From CAYXPR01 sp964467255 (lineage in GTDB: Bacteria > Pseudomonadota > Alphaproteobacteria > Rickettsiales > RGZB01), in assembly GCA_964467255.1 (NCBI GenBank), contig CAYXPR010000008.1, positions 41,797-105,796 of the forward strand: 64,000 bases of DNA, in the 5' to 3' direction. The position numbers were made by a program, and so were the translations under genes. The stretch's first letter is position 1. Each line of letters opens with the position of its first letter. Shown piece after piece: positions 32,991 to 42,121 of the stretch. A model generated the notes under the pieces. The model was given only the letters and a program-made list of their open reading frames with translations. It had not been told where the DNA came from and searched no databases.

Positions 32991-34529
32991 TTACCACGTA
33001 TATTCCACCGTGAAGCGGATGACTTTTTCGCCATCTTTCGGCACGCTTGTGTCGAACGTAATCGTGTTCGCATCTTTCTTTTCATACGGCTGCGTATTGT
33101 CGGTGATGCGCCAGTTCTGCGCACGCGAAAGCTGCTCACGCACCAACACTTTTACATCCTGTTCTTTGTGGTTTTTAATTTTGAGTTCGATGGTTTCCTG
33201 CATCCAGCGGCGGTTGTTGTCGGACTTGAAATCCACCTGACGGCGTTCGCCCGTTATGTCAAATGCATTACCAAGCTTCACGAGGATTTTTTCATCCTTT
33301 GGCGTGTGGCCAATCGTGTCTTCCCCGATGAATTCAAGCGAGCCATCTGCATCGTCTTTCTGGCTCACGCGCAGGCGGCCAGCAGGCAGCGGCATGCCCA
33401 TACCGGCCTCTTTGGCATTCTTAAATTCGAGGTACACCTCTGCTTTGCGTTTTTCGCCTTGGTCGCCATAGCCGCGATCCATGTTATAACCGCCATAGTA
33501 AGGCATGGTGTTGCCTTCAATGACGATTTTCTTTTCCACCGGTACGCGGCGCACAGAGGGGAAAAGCTCGATCTGTTTGGTAGAGCGATCGGGAATTGTC
33601 GCATTACGGCCGAGTGTGTAGAGGTGATATTCAAAGAAAGATTTTTCCGAGAAGCCACTCGCATCTTCCGCCATTTCAGCCATAGGCGCGCGAGATTTTG
33701 CCATCATTACCATGTTGCGGTTTTGGGGTTCGGCGCGCTGCACTTCGCCCGCAATCAGTTTGAGCTTTGCGTCTTTAAATGTGGTGCCGGACTGGTTTAA
33801 AATGCTGACCCATGCGCCTAAATCGACAAGGCCTTTATTCGCGTCTTTCGCATCGGGTGTGAAAATCAGGTTATAGTCTGACCACCATGTGATGCCGCCC
33901 GTTTCATACGACACATCCACCGTGTGTTTGCCCGGCTTGCCGGTTGCAACCTGCCATTCCAGCGTGGGTTTGGTGCGAAGACCCTCGGGTAGTGCCGGAA
34001 AGCGCAGGTTGGTGTAGTCGCGCACCGAGGTGAGTTTTCCGTCATCTTGTTTCAAAATCAGGCCGTCGCTGGCCGAAAGCAATGTGCCATCCAGCGTTTC
34101 CACTTTGTCCCCCAGCGTTTGCTCAACCGTGATTTTTTTATCCAGAAAACGCTCGGTCAGCTTCTGTGTGCTGACGAGGTCAAACAGATAATTTTGCTCA
34201 AGCACTGTGGTGTCGTTTGGTGCCGTGATGGATGTAAACGTGACCGTTGTTGGGTCAATGAGCGCGGCAACGTCGCTGAAGGTGAGGACAGATTTTTTAT
34301 CGGCGATTTCCATGTCGCGGCGGTCGCGCACAATGGCGTAGCCCGGCACAGAAGAGCCATACCAGCCTGCAACAGACTGCCCAGGAAGCGGGCGGTAAAA
34401 ATCGGGACTTATCGCGCCGGGCGTAGCCTTGCTGTAAATGGTGATGTTCATGTTTTCAGCATGCAGGGCTGAAGAAATCAAACAGGTGCTAAGGCTAAGC
34501 AGAATTGACAACTGGCGCAGACGCTTCAT
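32991..34529 (-). CDS. Secreted DUF4139-domain protein
   Basis: A 512-aa exported protein; the signal peptide covers about residues 1-24 (LSILLSLSTCLISSALHA|EN). The body matches DUF4139: LEWQVATGKPGKHTVDVSYE, then GGITWWSDYNLIF, WVSILNQSGTTFKDAKLKLI and a C-terminal WRITDNTQPYEKKDANTITF. These beta-rich proteins are periplasmic or surface-located; their function is not known. The gene stands alone, divergent from the Mrp-like operon. Confidence 0.85.
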   Translation of the reverse strand: MKRLRQLSILLSLSTCLISSALHAENMNITIYSKATPGAISPDFYRPLPGQSVAGWYGSSVPGYAIVRDRRDMEIADKKSVLTFSDVAALIDPTTVTFTSITAPNDTTVLEQNYLFDLVSTQKLTERFLDKKITVEQTLGDKVETLDGTLLSASDGLILKQDDGKLTSVRDYTNLRFPALPEGLRTKPTLEWQVATGKPGKHTVDVSYETGGITWWSDYNLIFTPDAKDANKGLVDLGAWVSILNQSGTTFKDAKLKLIAGEVQRAEPQNRNMVMMAKSRAPMAEMAEDASGFSEKSFFEYHLYTLGRNATIPDRSTKQIELFPSVRRVPVEKKIVIEGNTMPYYGGYNMDRGYGDQGEKRKAEVYLEFKNAKEAGMGMPLPAGRLRVSQKDDADGSLEFIGEDTIGHTPKDEKILVKLGNAFDITGERRQVDFKSDNNRRWMQETIELKIKNHKEQDVKVLVREQLSRAQNWRITDNTQPYEKKDANTITFDTSVPKDGEKVIRFTVEYTW

Positions 34530-34605
34530 AAGAATTCCTCTCCGGCTAAAATAGGTTCACCACCCTAGCGGGAATAGGCAGGTTCGTAAAGAGGAAGCAG
34601 AAAAT

Positions 34606-34704
34606 ATGCATGCAATTGTTCAAGAATGCTTTGCACGATGCCGGTGGTGTGTTACTACAGTAGGGACGCTTGTTTTAACCCACGCGTGGGAGAGGCAATT
34701 TTGA
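34606..34704 (+). CDS. Possible 32-aa leader peptide of the Mrp-like operon
   Basis: A short frame MHAIVQECFARCRWCVTTVG, then TLVLTHAWERQF, with a plausible ribosome site (GAGGAAGCAG, ~10 bp before the ATG). Its TGA stop overlaps the TTG start of mnhB by 4 bp (TTGA at 34701-34704), as in translationally coupled pairs. It could be a regulatory leader peptide or a chance frame. No similarity is recognised. Confidence 0.35.
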   Translation: MHAIVQECFARCRWCVTTVGTLVLTHAWERQF

Positions 34705-35126
34705 AAAATCAACCAGTGCTCCACGTCGCAGCAAAACTGTTGATTCCTTATATTCTGCTGTACGCACTCTACGTACAGTTTCATGGCGAAATCAGCCCTG
34801 GTGGCGGCTTTCAAGCGGGCGTGATTTTTGCCGCAGCCGTTGTGCTCTATTCTTTGGTATTTGGGTTTTCAGCCGCTAGCCGCACGGTAACGCCGCGTGC
34901 GCTGCGTGCGCTGGCTGCCATCGGCGTGCTGATTTATGGCGGCACCGGTGTGGTGACGCTGCTGTTGGGCGGTAATTATCTGGATTATAACGTGCTTTCC
35001 CCCAGCAACCATGCACAAGGGCAGCAATGGGGCATTATGGCGGTGGAGCTTGGGGTGGGCCTTACGGTTTTTTCGGTAATGCTGCTGCTGTTTTTCCTTT
35101 TTGCCAACCGTGAAGAGGAGCGTTAA
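34701..35126 (+). CDS. mnhB: Na+/H+ antiporter subunit B (MnhB/MrpB)
   Basis: A 141-aa membrane protein from a TTG start with ribosome site GGGAGAGG 5 bp upstream. Marks of MrpB: LLIPYILLYALYVQFHGEIS, then PGGGFQAGVIFAAAVVLY, and further helices around GVLIYGGTGVVTLLLGGNYL and LGVGLTVFSVMLLLFFLFAN. First recognisable gene of the six-gene operon. No MrpA gene lies upstream. Confidence 0.88.
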   Translation: MKNQPVLHVAAKLLIPYILLYALYVQFHGEISPGGGFQAGVIFAAAVVLYSLVFGFSAASRTVTPRALRALAAIGVLIYGGTGVVTLLLGGNYLDYNVLSPSNHAQGQQWGIMAVELGVGLTVFSVMLLLFFLFANREEER

Positions 35127-35129
35127 TCC

Positions 35130-35645
35130 ATGAACTGGCTGAACGAGCACGTCCTGCACTATTATAATTACTGGCTGTGCATTGTGCTCATGGGTGTGGG
35201 GCTGTATGCCGTTATCAGCGCGGGCAATCTGGTAAAAAAACTCATTGGTTTGACCATTTTCCAAACATCCGTGCTGCTGTTTTATATTTCGATTGGGTAT
35301 GTGGAGGGCGCGCGCTTTCCCATTATTCAAAAGGGCGTCGGTTTTTACATTAATCCCCTGCCGCATGTGCTCATGCTTACGGCGATTGTGGTGGGCGTAT
35401 CCACTTTTGCGGTTGGGCTTGCACTGGCGGTGCGTATCAAAGAAAACTATGGCACGATAGAAGAAGATGAAATATTAGCGGCAGATAGCCGCCCGCCTTC
35501 TTTATCGTTTGTCCCGCCGCCAAAAATTGCGCCCGTGTTCGGCGCAAAAAAAACCAAAAAGCCAAAAACATTGAGCGCAAAAAAGCCGCCCAAAACGAGA
35601 GCTAAAACTAAAACAAAGAATAAAGCGGGGGCGCGCCGGAAATGA
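35130..35645 (+). CDS. mnhC: Na+/H+ antiporter subunit C (MnhC/NuoK-like) with basic tail
   Basis: A 171-aa protein. Residues ~1-110 carry three transmembrane helices and match MrpC/NuoK (LMGVGLYAVISAGNLVKKLI, LPHVLMLTAIVVGVSTFAVG followed by LALAVRIKE). Residues ~125-171 are an unusual tail rich in Lys, Pro and Arg (AKKTKKPKTLSAKKPPKTRA), far longer than the ~113-aa family norm. The tail is presumably cytoplasmic. Ribosome site GAGGAG; it overlaps the next gene by 4 bp. Confidence 0.88.
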   Translation: MNWLNEHVLHYYNYWLCIVLMGVGLYAVISAGNLVKKLIGLTIFQTSVLLFYISIGYVEGARFPIIQKGVGFYINPLPHVLMLTAIVVGVSTFAVGLALAVRIKENYGTIEEDEILAADSRPPSLSFVPPPKIAPVFGAKKTKKPKTLSAKKPPKTRAKTKTKNKAGARRK

Positions 35646-37123
35646 TGCAGCATTTACCCGTATTGATTGTGATTGTTCCGCTGTTATTTGCGCCCCTGTG
35701 CGTACTATTTCCGCGTGGCAGATGGTCGTGGCTGCTGGCTGCGCTGGGCTCTCTGGCGAGTTTTGCTTTTGCCCTAAAAATGGCTTTCTATGTGAATCAT
35801 TATGGCCCAATGGAATATTTCCTCGGCGGTTGGCTGCCGCCCGTTGGCATTGCATACCGCGTGGACTTACTGGCGGCATTTCTGCTGGTAATTGTCACGG
35901 GTAGCGCGTCGGTGCTGATGGCCTATGCTCTGCGCACGGTACCGGTGGAAGTGGGCCATGCGCGCGAACGCTCGTTCTATGCAATGTTCCTGCTGTGCCT
36001 GTCTGGGCTTATCGGCATGGTGGTGACGAATGACATTTTCAATATTTACGTGTTCTTAGAAATTGCCTCGCTTGCCGCCTATGCGCTGATTGCTACTGCG
36101 CGTGACCGCAAGGCGCTGACGGCTTCGTTTGAATACCTGATTCTCGGCACGCTGGGCGCAACATTCTATCTGATTGGCATCGGCCTGCTCTATATGGTTA
36201 CTGGTACGCTCAACATTACCGATATAGCCGCGCGTTTGCCGCAGGTTGGTTTTGTACGTCCTGTGCAAGCGGCGTTTGCTTTTATTACACTGGGCCTGCT
36301 GCTTAAAATTGCCGTATTTCCGCTGCATGTATGGCTAGTGAATGCTTATGCGAACAGCCCTAGTTTTGTGGCGTCGTTCCTTTCCGCTGTGGCGGCAAAA
36401 GTAAGCATCTATGTGTTGATACGAATTTTATATGACGTGTTTGGTTGGGGATTTTCATTTTCAGCGATGCCGCTGGAAGAAGTATTTCTGCTGCTGGGTG
36501 TGGCGGGCGTGTTGGTGGGGTCACTGGTGGCGATGTATGAGAAAAATCTCCGCCGCAGGCTGGCGTTTTCGTCTATCGCACAAATGGGCTATATTCTGGT
36601 CGGTATTGGCCTTGCCACCTATTCGGGCCTAACGTTTGCCTTACTGCAAATGCTGACCCATGCACTGGCTAAAACGGCACTGTTCGTGGCAGTCGGCATG
36701 ATGCTGTATCGCGCAGCAGCCACCCAGTTGGATGACATTCGCGGCCTTGGCAAAGTTATGCCGGCAACCTTTGCAGGCTTTACGCTGGCAGGGCTCAGCC
36801 TGATTGGTATTCCCGGCACTGCTGGTTTTATTGCAAAGTGGTATTTCCTCGCGGCGCTGATTGAAGGCGGGCACTGGGCTTTACTGGTGGTGGTGGTTGC
36901 CTCCACGCTGATGGCGGTGGTGTATATCTGGCAAATTATTGAGGCGGCGTTTCTTGAAAAACGCCCTGCCGGTGCGCCGGAGCTGGAAGAAGCGCCACTG
37001 TCGCAACATGCGGCATTGTGGGTGTTGGTGGCGGCTAATATCTTCTTTGGGTTCAATGCACACTATTCACTCGACTTTATCCGCGCGATTGCCCGCACAT
37101 TATTGCTGCCTGGGGTCGGCTGA
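35642..37123 (+). CDS. mnhD: Antiporter subunit D, copy 1 (MnhD/NuoN-like)
   Basis: A 493-aa, roughly 14-helix proton-channel subunit of the NuoL/M/N and Mrp family. Characteristic stretches: GMVVTNDIFNIYVFLEIASL, with the membrane glutamate in VFLEI; LLKIAVFPLHVWLVNAYANS (membrane lysine); LAFSSIAQMGYILVGIGLAT; and LTHALAKTALFVAVG. Closest to MrpD. It overlaps both neighbours (4 bp and 1 bp). Confidence 0.9.
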   Translation: MMQHLPVLIVIVPLLFAPLCVLFPRGRWSWLLAALGSLASFAFALKMAFYVNHYGPMEYFLGGWLPPVGIAYRVDLLAAFLLVIVTGSASVLMAYALRTVPVEVGHARERSFYAMFLLCLSGLIGMVVTNDIFNIYVFLEIASLAAYALIATARDRKALTASFEYLILGTLGATFYLIGIGLLYMVTGTLNITDIAARLPQVGFVRPVQAAFAFITLGLLLKIAVFPLHVWLVNAYANSPSFVASFLSAVAAKVSIYVLIRILYDVFGWGFSFSAMPLEEVFLLLGVAGVLVGSLVAMYEKNLRRRLAFSSIAQMGYILVGIGLATYSGLTFALLQMLTHALAKTALFVAVGMMLYRAAATQLDDIRGLGKVMPATFAGFTLAGLSLIGIPGTAGFIAKWYFLAALIEGGHWALLVVVVASTLMAVVYIWQIIEAAFLEKRPAGAPELEEAPLSQHAALWVLVAANIFFGFNAHYSLDFIRAIARTLLLPGVG

Positions 37124-38595
37124 TGCAATTTGCTTCGGTAGAGTTTATTGCCCTATTACTGCTGGCCATTCCGTTGGTGGCTGCTATCAGCGGCGTGGTT
37201 ATTAAGCAGGCCAACCTGCGCGAGGGCATCACGCTCACGCTGTCGGCAGTGTGTTTTGTCAATGTCGCGAATTTATTTTTTTTAGCGGTGCGCGGGCTTG
37301 CAGGGCCTGTGCGTGTGGCCACGTTTGAAAACGGGCTTTCCATTGAGTTTTTGGTCGATCCTCTGGGCGTGATGTTTGCACTTGTCGCCTCAGGCTTATG
37401 GCTGGTGAGCGCAGTGTATAGCATTGGGTATTTGCGCGCGAATGCGGAGCAGAACCAGGGCCGCTTTTATTCTTTTTTTGCGCTGTCCATTTTTGCTACC
37501 CTTGGCATTGCAATGGCAGGAAACTTGCTCACACTGTTCCTGTGCTATGAGGCATTAACCCTTGCGACCTATCCGCTGGTCACGCATCACGGCACCGCCG
37601 AAGCGCGCCGAGCAGGCCGAGTCTATATCGCAACATTGCTAGGCACGTCGCTCGCGTTCTTCGCGGTGGCGATTGTGTGGACATGGCTCATTGCCGGCAC
37701 GCTCGATTTCACTGTGGGCGGTATTTTGAAAGACAAATGCCCACCGCACATTGCCGGCATATTGTTGCTGCTGTTTGTATTTGGCTCGGCGAAGGCCGCG
37801 CTTATGCCATTGCACCGCTGGCTTCCGGCGGCGATGGTGGCACCCGCGCCTGTTTCTGCCTTGCTGCATGCGGTGGCGGTGGTAAAGGCGGGTGTATTTA
37901 CGATTGTAAAAATAATTGTTTATGTGTTCGGCACCGAGAATTTGAAAGCCATGATTGCCGAAAATTGGTGGGCGGGCGGCTGGTTGCCGTATGTGGCGGG
38001 CGTAACCATTATCCTCGCATCCATCGCCGCGCTGCGACAGGATAATTTAAAGTTGCGGCTGGCTTACTCCACGGTGAGCCAGCTTGGTTATGTGGTGATG
38101 GCGGTATCACTGCTTTCGTCTTTTGCGGTCGTGGCGGCGGCGTTTCACATTGTCGCGCATGCGTTGGGAAAAATTACGCTCTTCTTTGCGGCAGGTTCAA
38201 TTTATACGGTGACGCATAAAACAAAAGTGTCAGAGCTAAACGGTATCGGTCATACCATGCCGTGGACGATGGCGGCCTTTGCCCTCGCCAGCCTTTCTAT
38301 GATTGGCATTCCGCCCCTTGCAGGCTTTATTAGCAAAGTGTATCTGCTGATGGGCGTGTTTGAAGCGCGGCACTGGTTTGCCTTGGGCGTGGTGATTGTT
38401 AGCACGCTTTTGAATGCCGCTTATTTCATGCCGATAGTATGGCGCGCCTATGCGAAGCCCGCGGCAAAAGGGCAGGGTGTTTCCGAGGCGCCAACGCTGA
38501 TGGTGGTGGCAACGGTAATCACGGCGGGCGCGTGCACATTACTATTCTTTATGCCGGATATTTTCCTGTGGCTCGCTTCGTTGCTGGTGGAATAA
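37123..38595 (+). CDS. Antiporter subunit D-like, copy 2
   Basis: A 490-aa paralogue of the first D subunit, again with ~14 helices: LVDPLGVMFALVASGLWLVS, LLTLFLCYEALTLATYPLV (membrane glutamate in YEAL), FGSAKAALMPLHRWLPAAMV (membrane lysine), LAYSTVSQLGYVVMAVSLLS and IVAHALGKITLFFAAG. It resembles the NuoM/MrpD group, without the long C-terminal extension of MrpA/NuoL. Starts at the TGATG overlap with copy 1. Confidence 0.88.
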   Translation: MQFASVEFIALLLLAIPLVAAISGVVIKQANLREGITLTLSAVCFVNVANLFFLAVRGLAGPVRVATFENGLSIEFLVDPLGVMFALVASGLWLVSAVYSIGYLRANAEQNQGRFYSFFALSIFATLGIAMAGNLLTLFLCYEALTLATYPLVTHHGTAEARRAGRVYIATLLGTSLAFFAVAIVWTWLIAGTLDFTVGGILKDKCPPHIAGILLLLFVFGSAKAALMPLHRWLPAAMVAPAPVSALLHAVAVVKAGVFTIVKIIVYVFGTENLKAMIAENWWAGGWLPYVAGVTIILASIAALRQDNLKLRLAYSTVSQLGYVVMAVSLLSSFAVVAAAFHIVAHALGKITLFFAAGSIYTVTHKTKVSELNGIGHTMPWTMAAFALASLSMIGIPPLAGFISKVYLLMGVFEARHWFALGVVIVSTLLNAAYFMPIVWRAYAKPAAKGQGVSEAPTLMVVATVITAGACTLLFFMPDIFLWLASLLVE

Positions 38596-38605
38596 GGATA
38601 CGCAT

Positions 38606-38878
38606 ATGGTACAAAAAAAGAAAAATAAAAAAACGGCGAAACGGCAATTCACGACAGACCAAAAGCGCCTGCTATGGGTAGGATTTGCCTCTGTGTTAAT
38701 GCTGGTGCTTGTGCTCGATTTTTTTGTAGAGCCGCATGCAGAATTTGGTCTTGAAGGCACGCGGTTTTTTCATGCATGGTTTGGCTTTGCAGCATGTGCG
38801 GCCATTGTTGTGCTTGCCAAATGGCTGGGCGTGGTGCTCAAAAAGCCGGAAGATTTTTATAAGGATGAATCACGATGA
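38606..38878 (+). CDS. Small two-helix membrane protein in the antiporter operon
   Basis: A 90-aa protein with a basic N-terminus (MVQKKKNKKTAKRQF) and two hydrophobic helices (LLWVGFASVLMLVLVLDFF, FFHAWFGFAACAAIVVLAKW). It does not match MrpE, MrpF or MrpG by eye. Ribosome site AAGGAT. It overlaps the next gene by 4 bp (ATGA), so it is very likely a subunit or assembly partner of the complex. Confidence 0.75.
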   Translation: MVQKKKNKKTAKRQFTTDQKRLLWVGFASVLMLVLVLDFFVEPHAEFGLEGTRFFHAWFGFAACAAIVVLAKWLGVVLKKPEDFYKDESR

Positions 38879-40602
38879 TTCTTTCCCCTGCCATTGTCTG
38901 CATTCTGGGTGCCGTTGCGGTATATGCCGCCCCGAGTGTTGCGCGCCGCGCGTTGGTCGTAGCATTGCCCCTGTTGGCACTGTTACTGGTGTGGCTGCAG
39001 CCGGTGAGTGCCACACAGGTGCTGCACGTTGCGGGCATTGACCTGCTGACCTACCATGTGCATCCGTTCTCTCGCCTGTTTGCCACGGCATTTGCGTTGG
39101 TTGCGTTAATGGGCGGCATTTTTGCGATGAACATTGCTTCGCGGACAGAGCTTACGGCAGCCAGTGTATATGGTGGCGGCGCACTGGGTGTGGCATTCGC
39201 GGGTGACCTTATCACCATGTTTATTTTTGTCGAGATTATGGCCGTGGCCTCCACAGTTATTATCTGGTGCGGTGGTCGTGAGCGTTCAGGTGCGGCGGGT
39301 CTGCGCTATGCGTATATGCATATGCTGGGTGGCGTGGTGCTACTGGCAGGGATTACGGCGCATATTGTTTCCGGCGCGAGTGTTGCCATGGTGCCGATGG
39401 CAGTATCGTGGGGCCAGTTGACAGGCGCAGAACCGATGGGCCTTGCCCAGCTTGCGGCGTGGCTTGTTTTGGCAGGCGTGCTGCTGAATGCGGCAGCGCC
39501 GCCATTTTCGGCGTGGCTGGCGGATAGCTATCCTGAAAGTTCGCCCTCCGGCATGGTATTTCTTTCTGCCTTCACCACGAAAACGGCAGTCTTTATTTTG
39601 CTGACGATTTTTGCGGGCAACCGCGTGTTGGTGCCGATTGGCCTTATCATGGTGTTCTATGGCATTTTCATGGCGATGCTCGAAAATGATATGCGCCGCA
39701 TCCTCGCCTACAGCATCGTGAATCAGGTTGGCTTCATGGTGGTGGCGATTGGCATCGGCACGGAGCTTGCGCAGTATGGTGCTGCCGCACACGCCTTCTG
39801 CCACATTATTTACAAAGCGCTGCTGATTATGAGTGCGGGCTCTGTGCTGGTGATGACAGGTAAAAGTAAGTGCACCGAGCTTGGCGGACTGTATCGCAGC
39901 ATGCCGCTCACCACGCTGTGCGGTATTGTGGGCGCGATTTCCATCTCGGCATTTCCGCTGACCTCTGGCTTTGTGAGCAAGTCGCTGATTTCATCCGCCG
40001 CCGCAGAACAGCACTTAGCTGTGACGTGGTTCTTGCTGGCGGCAGCAAGTGCGGGCGTGTTCCTGCATGCGGGGATTAAATTTCCGTGGTTTGTGTTCTT
40101 CCAGAAAGATTCTGGCCAGCGCCCATCGGACCCACCGATGGCGATGCGCATAGGGATGTTGCTGGCGGTGGTGGGCTGCATTCTGCCGGGCATTGCTCCG
40201 TCGCTTTTCTACAAGCTGCTGCCAGGTGCAGTGGGCTATATGCCTTACACGGGTGCGCATGTGGTGTCGCAGCTGCAGTTACTTCTTTTCTCGGCGCTGG
40301 CGTTCTTCCTGCTGCTGCCGCTAATGAAGCGCACGCACACCATTTCGCTGGATATGGATTGGCTCTACCGCGTGTTGCTGCTGAAGGTGCTGCGCGGCGT
40401 TGAAACTGTGTGGAACACTATTGTGGCGGCGCTGCAGATGGCGGTGATGACACTGTGGCATTATTTGCAGTCAGCTGCTTATGCATTGGCTGCACCGCGG
40501 CGTGTACTGGCGGGCAATTGGGGCGTAGGCTTTTCAACGCTGATGCTGGCTGTGATGCTGCTGGCGTTCTTGCTGGTTTATTTTCTGCAGCACCAGAACT
40601 AG
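38875..40602 (+). CDS. Antiporter subunit D-like, copy 3, with C-terminal extension
   Basis: A 575-aa third proton-channel paralogue: FAGDLITMFIFVEIMAVAST (membrane glutamate in FVEIM), LLNAAAPPFSAWLADSYPES, LAYSIVNQVGFMVVAIGIGT and FCHIIYKALLIMSAGSV (lysine). The helix that normally reads K..PLH is changed to N..APPF, losing a lysine. The last ~110 residues add an amphipathic stretch (LLLKVLRGVETVWNTIVAAL) and a final helix, recalling the piston-like tail of NuoL/MrpA but shorter. Its stop overlaps the hldE stop through CTAG. Confidence 0.85.
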   Translation: MILSPAIVCILGAVAVYAAPSVARRALVVALPLLALLLVWLQPVSATQVLHVAGIDLLTYHVHPFSRLFATAFALVALMGGIFAMNIASRTELTAASVYGGGALGVAFAGDLITMFIFVEIMAVASTVIIWCGGRERSGAAGLRYAYMHMLGGVVLLAGITAHIVSGASVAMVPMAVSWGQLTGAEPMGLAQLAAWLVLAGVLLNAAAPPFSAWLADSYPESSPSGMVFLSAFTTKTAVFILLTIFAGNRVLVPIGLIMVFYGIFMAMLENDMRRILAYSIVNQVGFMVVAIGIGTELAQYGAAAHAFCHIIYKALLIMSAGSVLVMTGKSKCTELGGLYRSMPLTTLCGIVGAISISAFPLTSGFVSKSLISSAAAEQHLAVTWFLLAAASAGVFLHAGIKFPWFVFFQKDSGQRPSDPPMAMRIGMLLAVVGCILPGIAPSLFYKLLPGAVGYMPYTGAHVVSQLQLLLFSALAFFLLLPLMKRTHTISLDMDWLYRVLLLKVLRGVETVWNTIVAALQMAVMTLWHYLQSAAYALAAPRRVLAGNWGVGFSTLMLAVMLLAFLLVYFLQHQN

Positions 40603-42071
40603 GCGCGCAGCTTTTTCACGATTCCTGTAGTGCTCTGGCCCTTGGACAGTTTCGCAAGGTGCACTTTGCCGCCATAGCTTTGTACAAAATCTGCACCGAC
40701 AACTTTTTCCACGGTGTAGTCTGCGCCTTTGATGAGCGCGTCTGGGCGGATGGATTTAATCAATTCCATCGGCGTATCTTCGCGGAATAGTACCACCATA
40801 TCGACTGCCTCAAGCGAGGCGAGCACCAGCGCGCGCGCCATTTCATTTTGCACGGGGCGTTCAGGCCCTTTTAAACGTCGTACGGAATCATCACTGTTCA
40901 GGCCGACCACCAGTTTGTCGCATTTCGATTTTGCCTGCTCCATGAGTGAGACATGGCCGGGGTGAATCAAATCAAAGCAGCCGTTGGTGAAGCCAATGCG
41001 GTGGCCTTGGTCGCGCCAGTGCGAAAGCAGTTTGAGGCCTGCGGCGCGCGGCAGAATTTTACGCGTGCCGGAAGCAAGATTCTGCGTGAGGAGTGCGGTT
41101 TTAAGCTCGGTGCGCGTAACAGCCGCGGTGCCAAGACGCCCCACAACAATGCCAGCTGCCATGTTAGCGAGCTGTACAGCATCTTCCATGCCAAGGCCAC
41201 TGGCAAGGCTTAAGGCCAGCATGGCAACGACGGTATCGCCGGCGCCGGAAACGTCGAACACTTCCTGCGCGATGGTGGGCACATTGAGCGTGGCGCCTTT
41301 GGCGCGTACCAGCATCATGCCATGTTTGCCGCGCGTGACGAGCACTGCGCCAAAGCCATGTTGTTTGATAAGCTGACGCGCCGCGCGGGTGACTTCTTCG
41401 GCTGTGCCGGTGGCAAGGCCTGTGGCAGCAGCGAGTTCTTTCGCATTAGGGGTGATGATGGAAGCGCCCTTGTAATAGCCGAAATCTTTCTGCTTGGGGT
41501 CCACAATGACGGGGATGCCGAGTTTTTTACCTGTAGCGATGGCGTCTTTCACCACGGCAGGTGTGAGCATACCCTTGGCGTAGTCAGAGAGCACGATGGC
41601 GCCAGATTTTGTAGCGAGGTCACGCACGAGGCGGATGATTTTTTGTTCGGTATCTTTTGCCACCGCCTCCACACTTTCTTTATCGGCGCGCAGGAGTTGC
41701 TGGTTGCCTGCGATATAGCGTGTTTTGATGGCGGAGGTGCGGTCTTTTTCCGCTTGCAGATAGCTTTCAACCTGCGCTTCTTCGCGCAGCAAGGTGGCGA
41801 GCTTTTTGGCAGTATCATCGCGCCCGACAGCGGCAATAAAATGGCAACTACCACCCAAGGATGCCACGTTGCGTACCACGTTGCCGGCACCACCCAGCAT
41901 GTGGCTTTCGCGTGTGATTTGCAGTACAGGCACAGGTGCTTCCGGCGAGATGCGGTCGACGCTGCCATAGATAAAATAATCTAAAATCAAATCACCCACG
42001 CACAGCACGCCGACCTTGCTGCTGAAGGACTCCACCGCCTGCGAAAGATGCTCAAGGTCTGCGACTGTCAT
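40599..42071 (-). CDS. hldE: Bifunctional heptose-7-phosphate kinase / heptose-1-phosphate adenylyltransferase
   Basis: A 490-aa fusion that makes ADP-heptose for the LPS inner core. The N-terminal PfkB kinase domain (~1-315) shows CVGDLILDYFIYGSVDRISP, MLGGAGNVVRNVASLGGS and the catalytic GAGDTVVAMLAL. The C-terminal nucleotidyltransferase (~345-490) shows GFTNGCFDLIHPGHVSLMEQ (HxGH) and SKGQSTTGIV. ATG 42071 is preferred over a GTG 24 bp upstream, which lacks a ribosome site. No gmhA, gmhB or hldD is adjacent. Confidence 0.95.
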   Translation of the reverse strand: MTVADLEHLSQAVESFSSKVGVLCVGDLILDYFIYGSVDRISPEAPVPVLQITRESHMLGGAGNVVRNVASLGGSCHFIAAVGRDDTAKKLATLLREEAQVESYLQAEKDRTSAIKTRYIAGNQQLLRADKESVEAVAKDTEQKIIRLVRDLATKSGAIVLSDYAKGMLTPAVVKDAIATGKKLGIPVIVDPKQKDFGYYKGASIITPNAKELAAATGLATGTAEEVTRAARQLIKQHGFGAVLVTRGKHGMMLVRAKGATLNVPTIAQEVFDVSGAGDTVVAMLALSLASGLGMEDAVQLANMAAGIVVGRLGTAAVTRTELKTALLTQNLASGTRKILPRAAGLKLLSHWRDQGHRIGFTNGCFDLIHPGHVSLMEQAKSKCDKLVVGLNSDDSVRRLKGPERPVQNEMARALVLASLEAVDMVVLFREDTPMELIKSIRPDALIKGADYTVEKVVGADFVQSYGGKVHLAKLSKGQSTTGIVKKLRA

Positions 42072-42121
42072 ACTTGCCCCGGAATAGGTTTGCACCGTAT
42101 GTGGCAGAAAAAATCTGTAAC

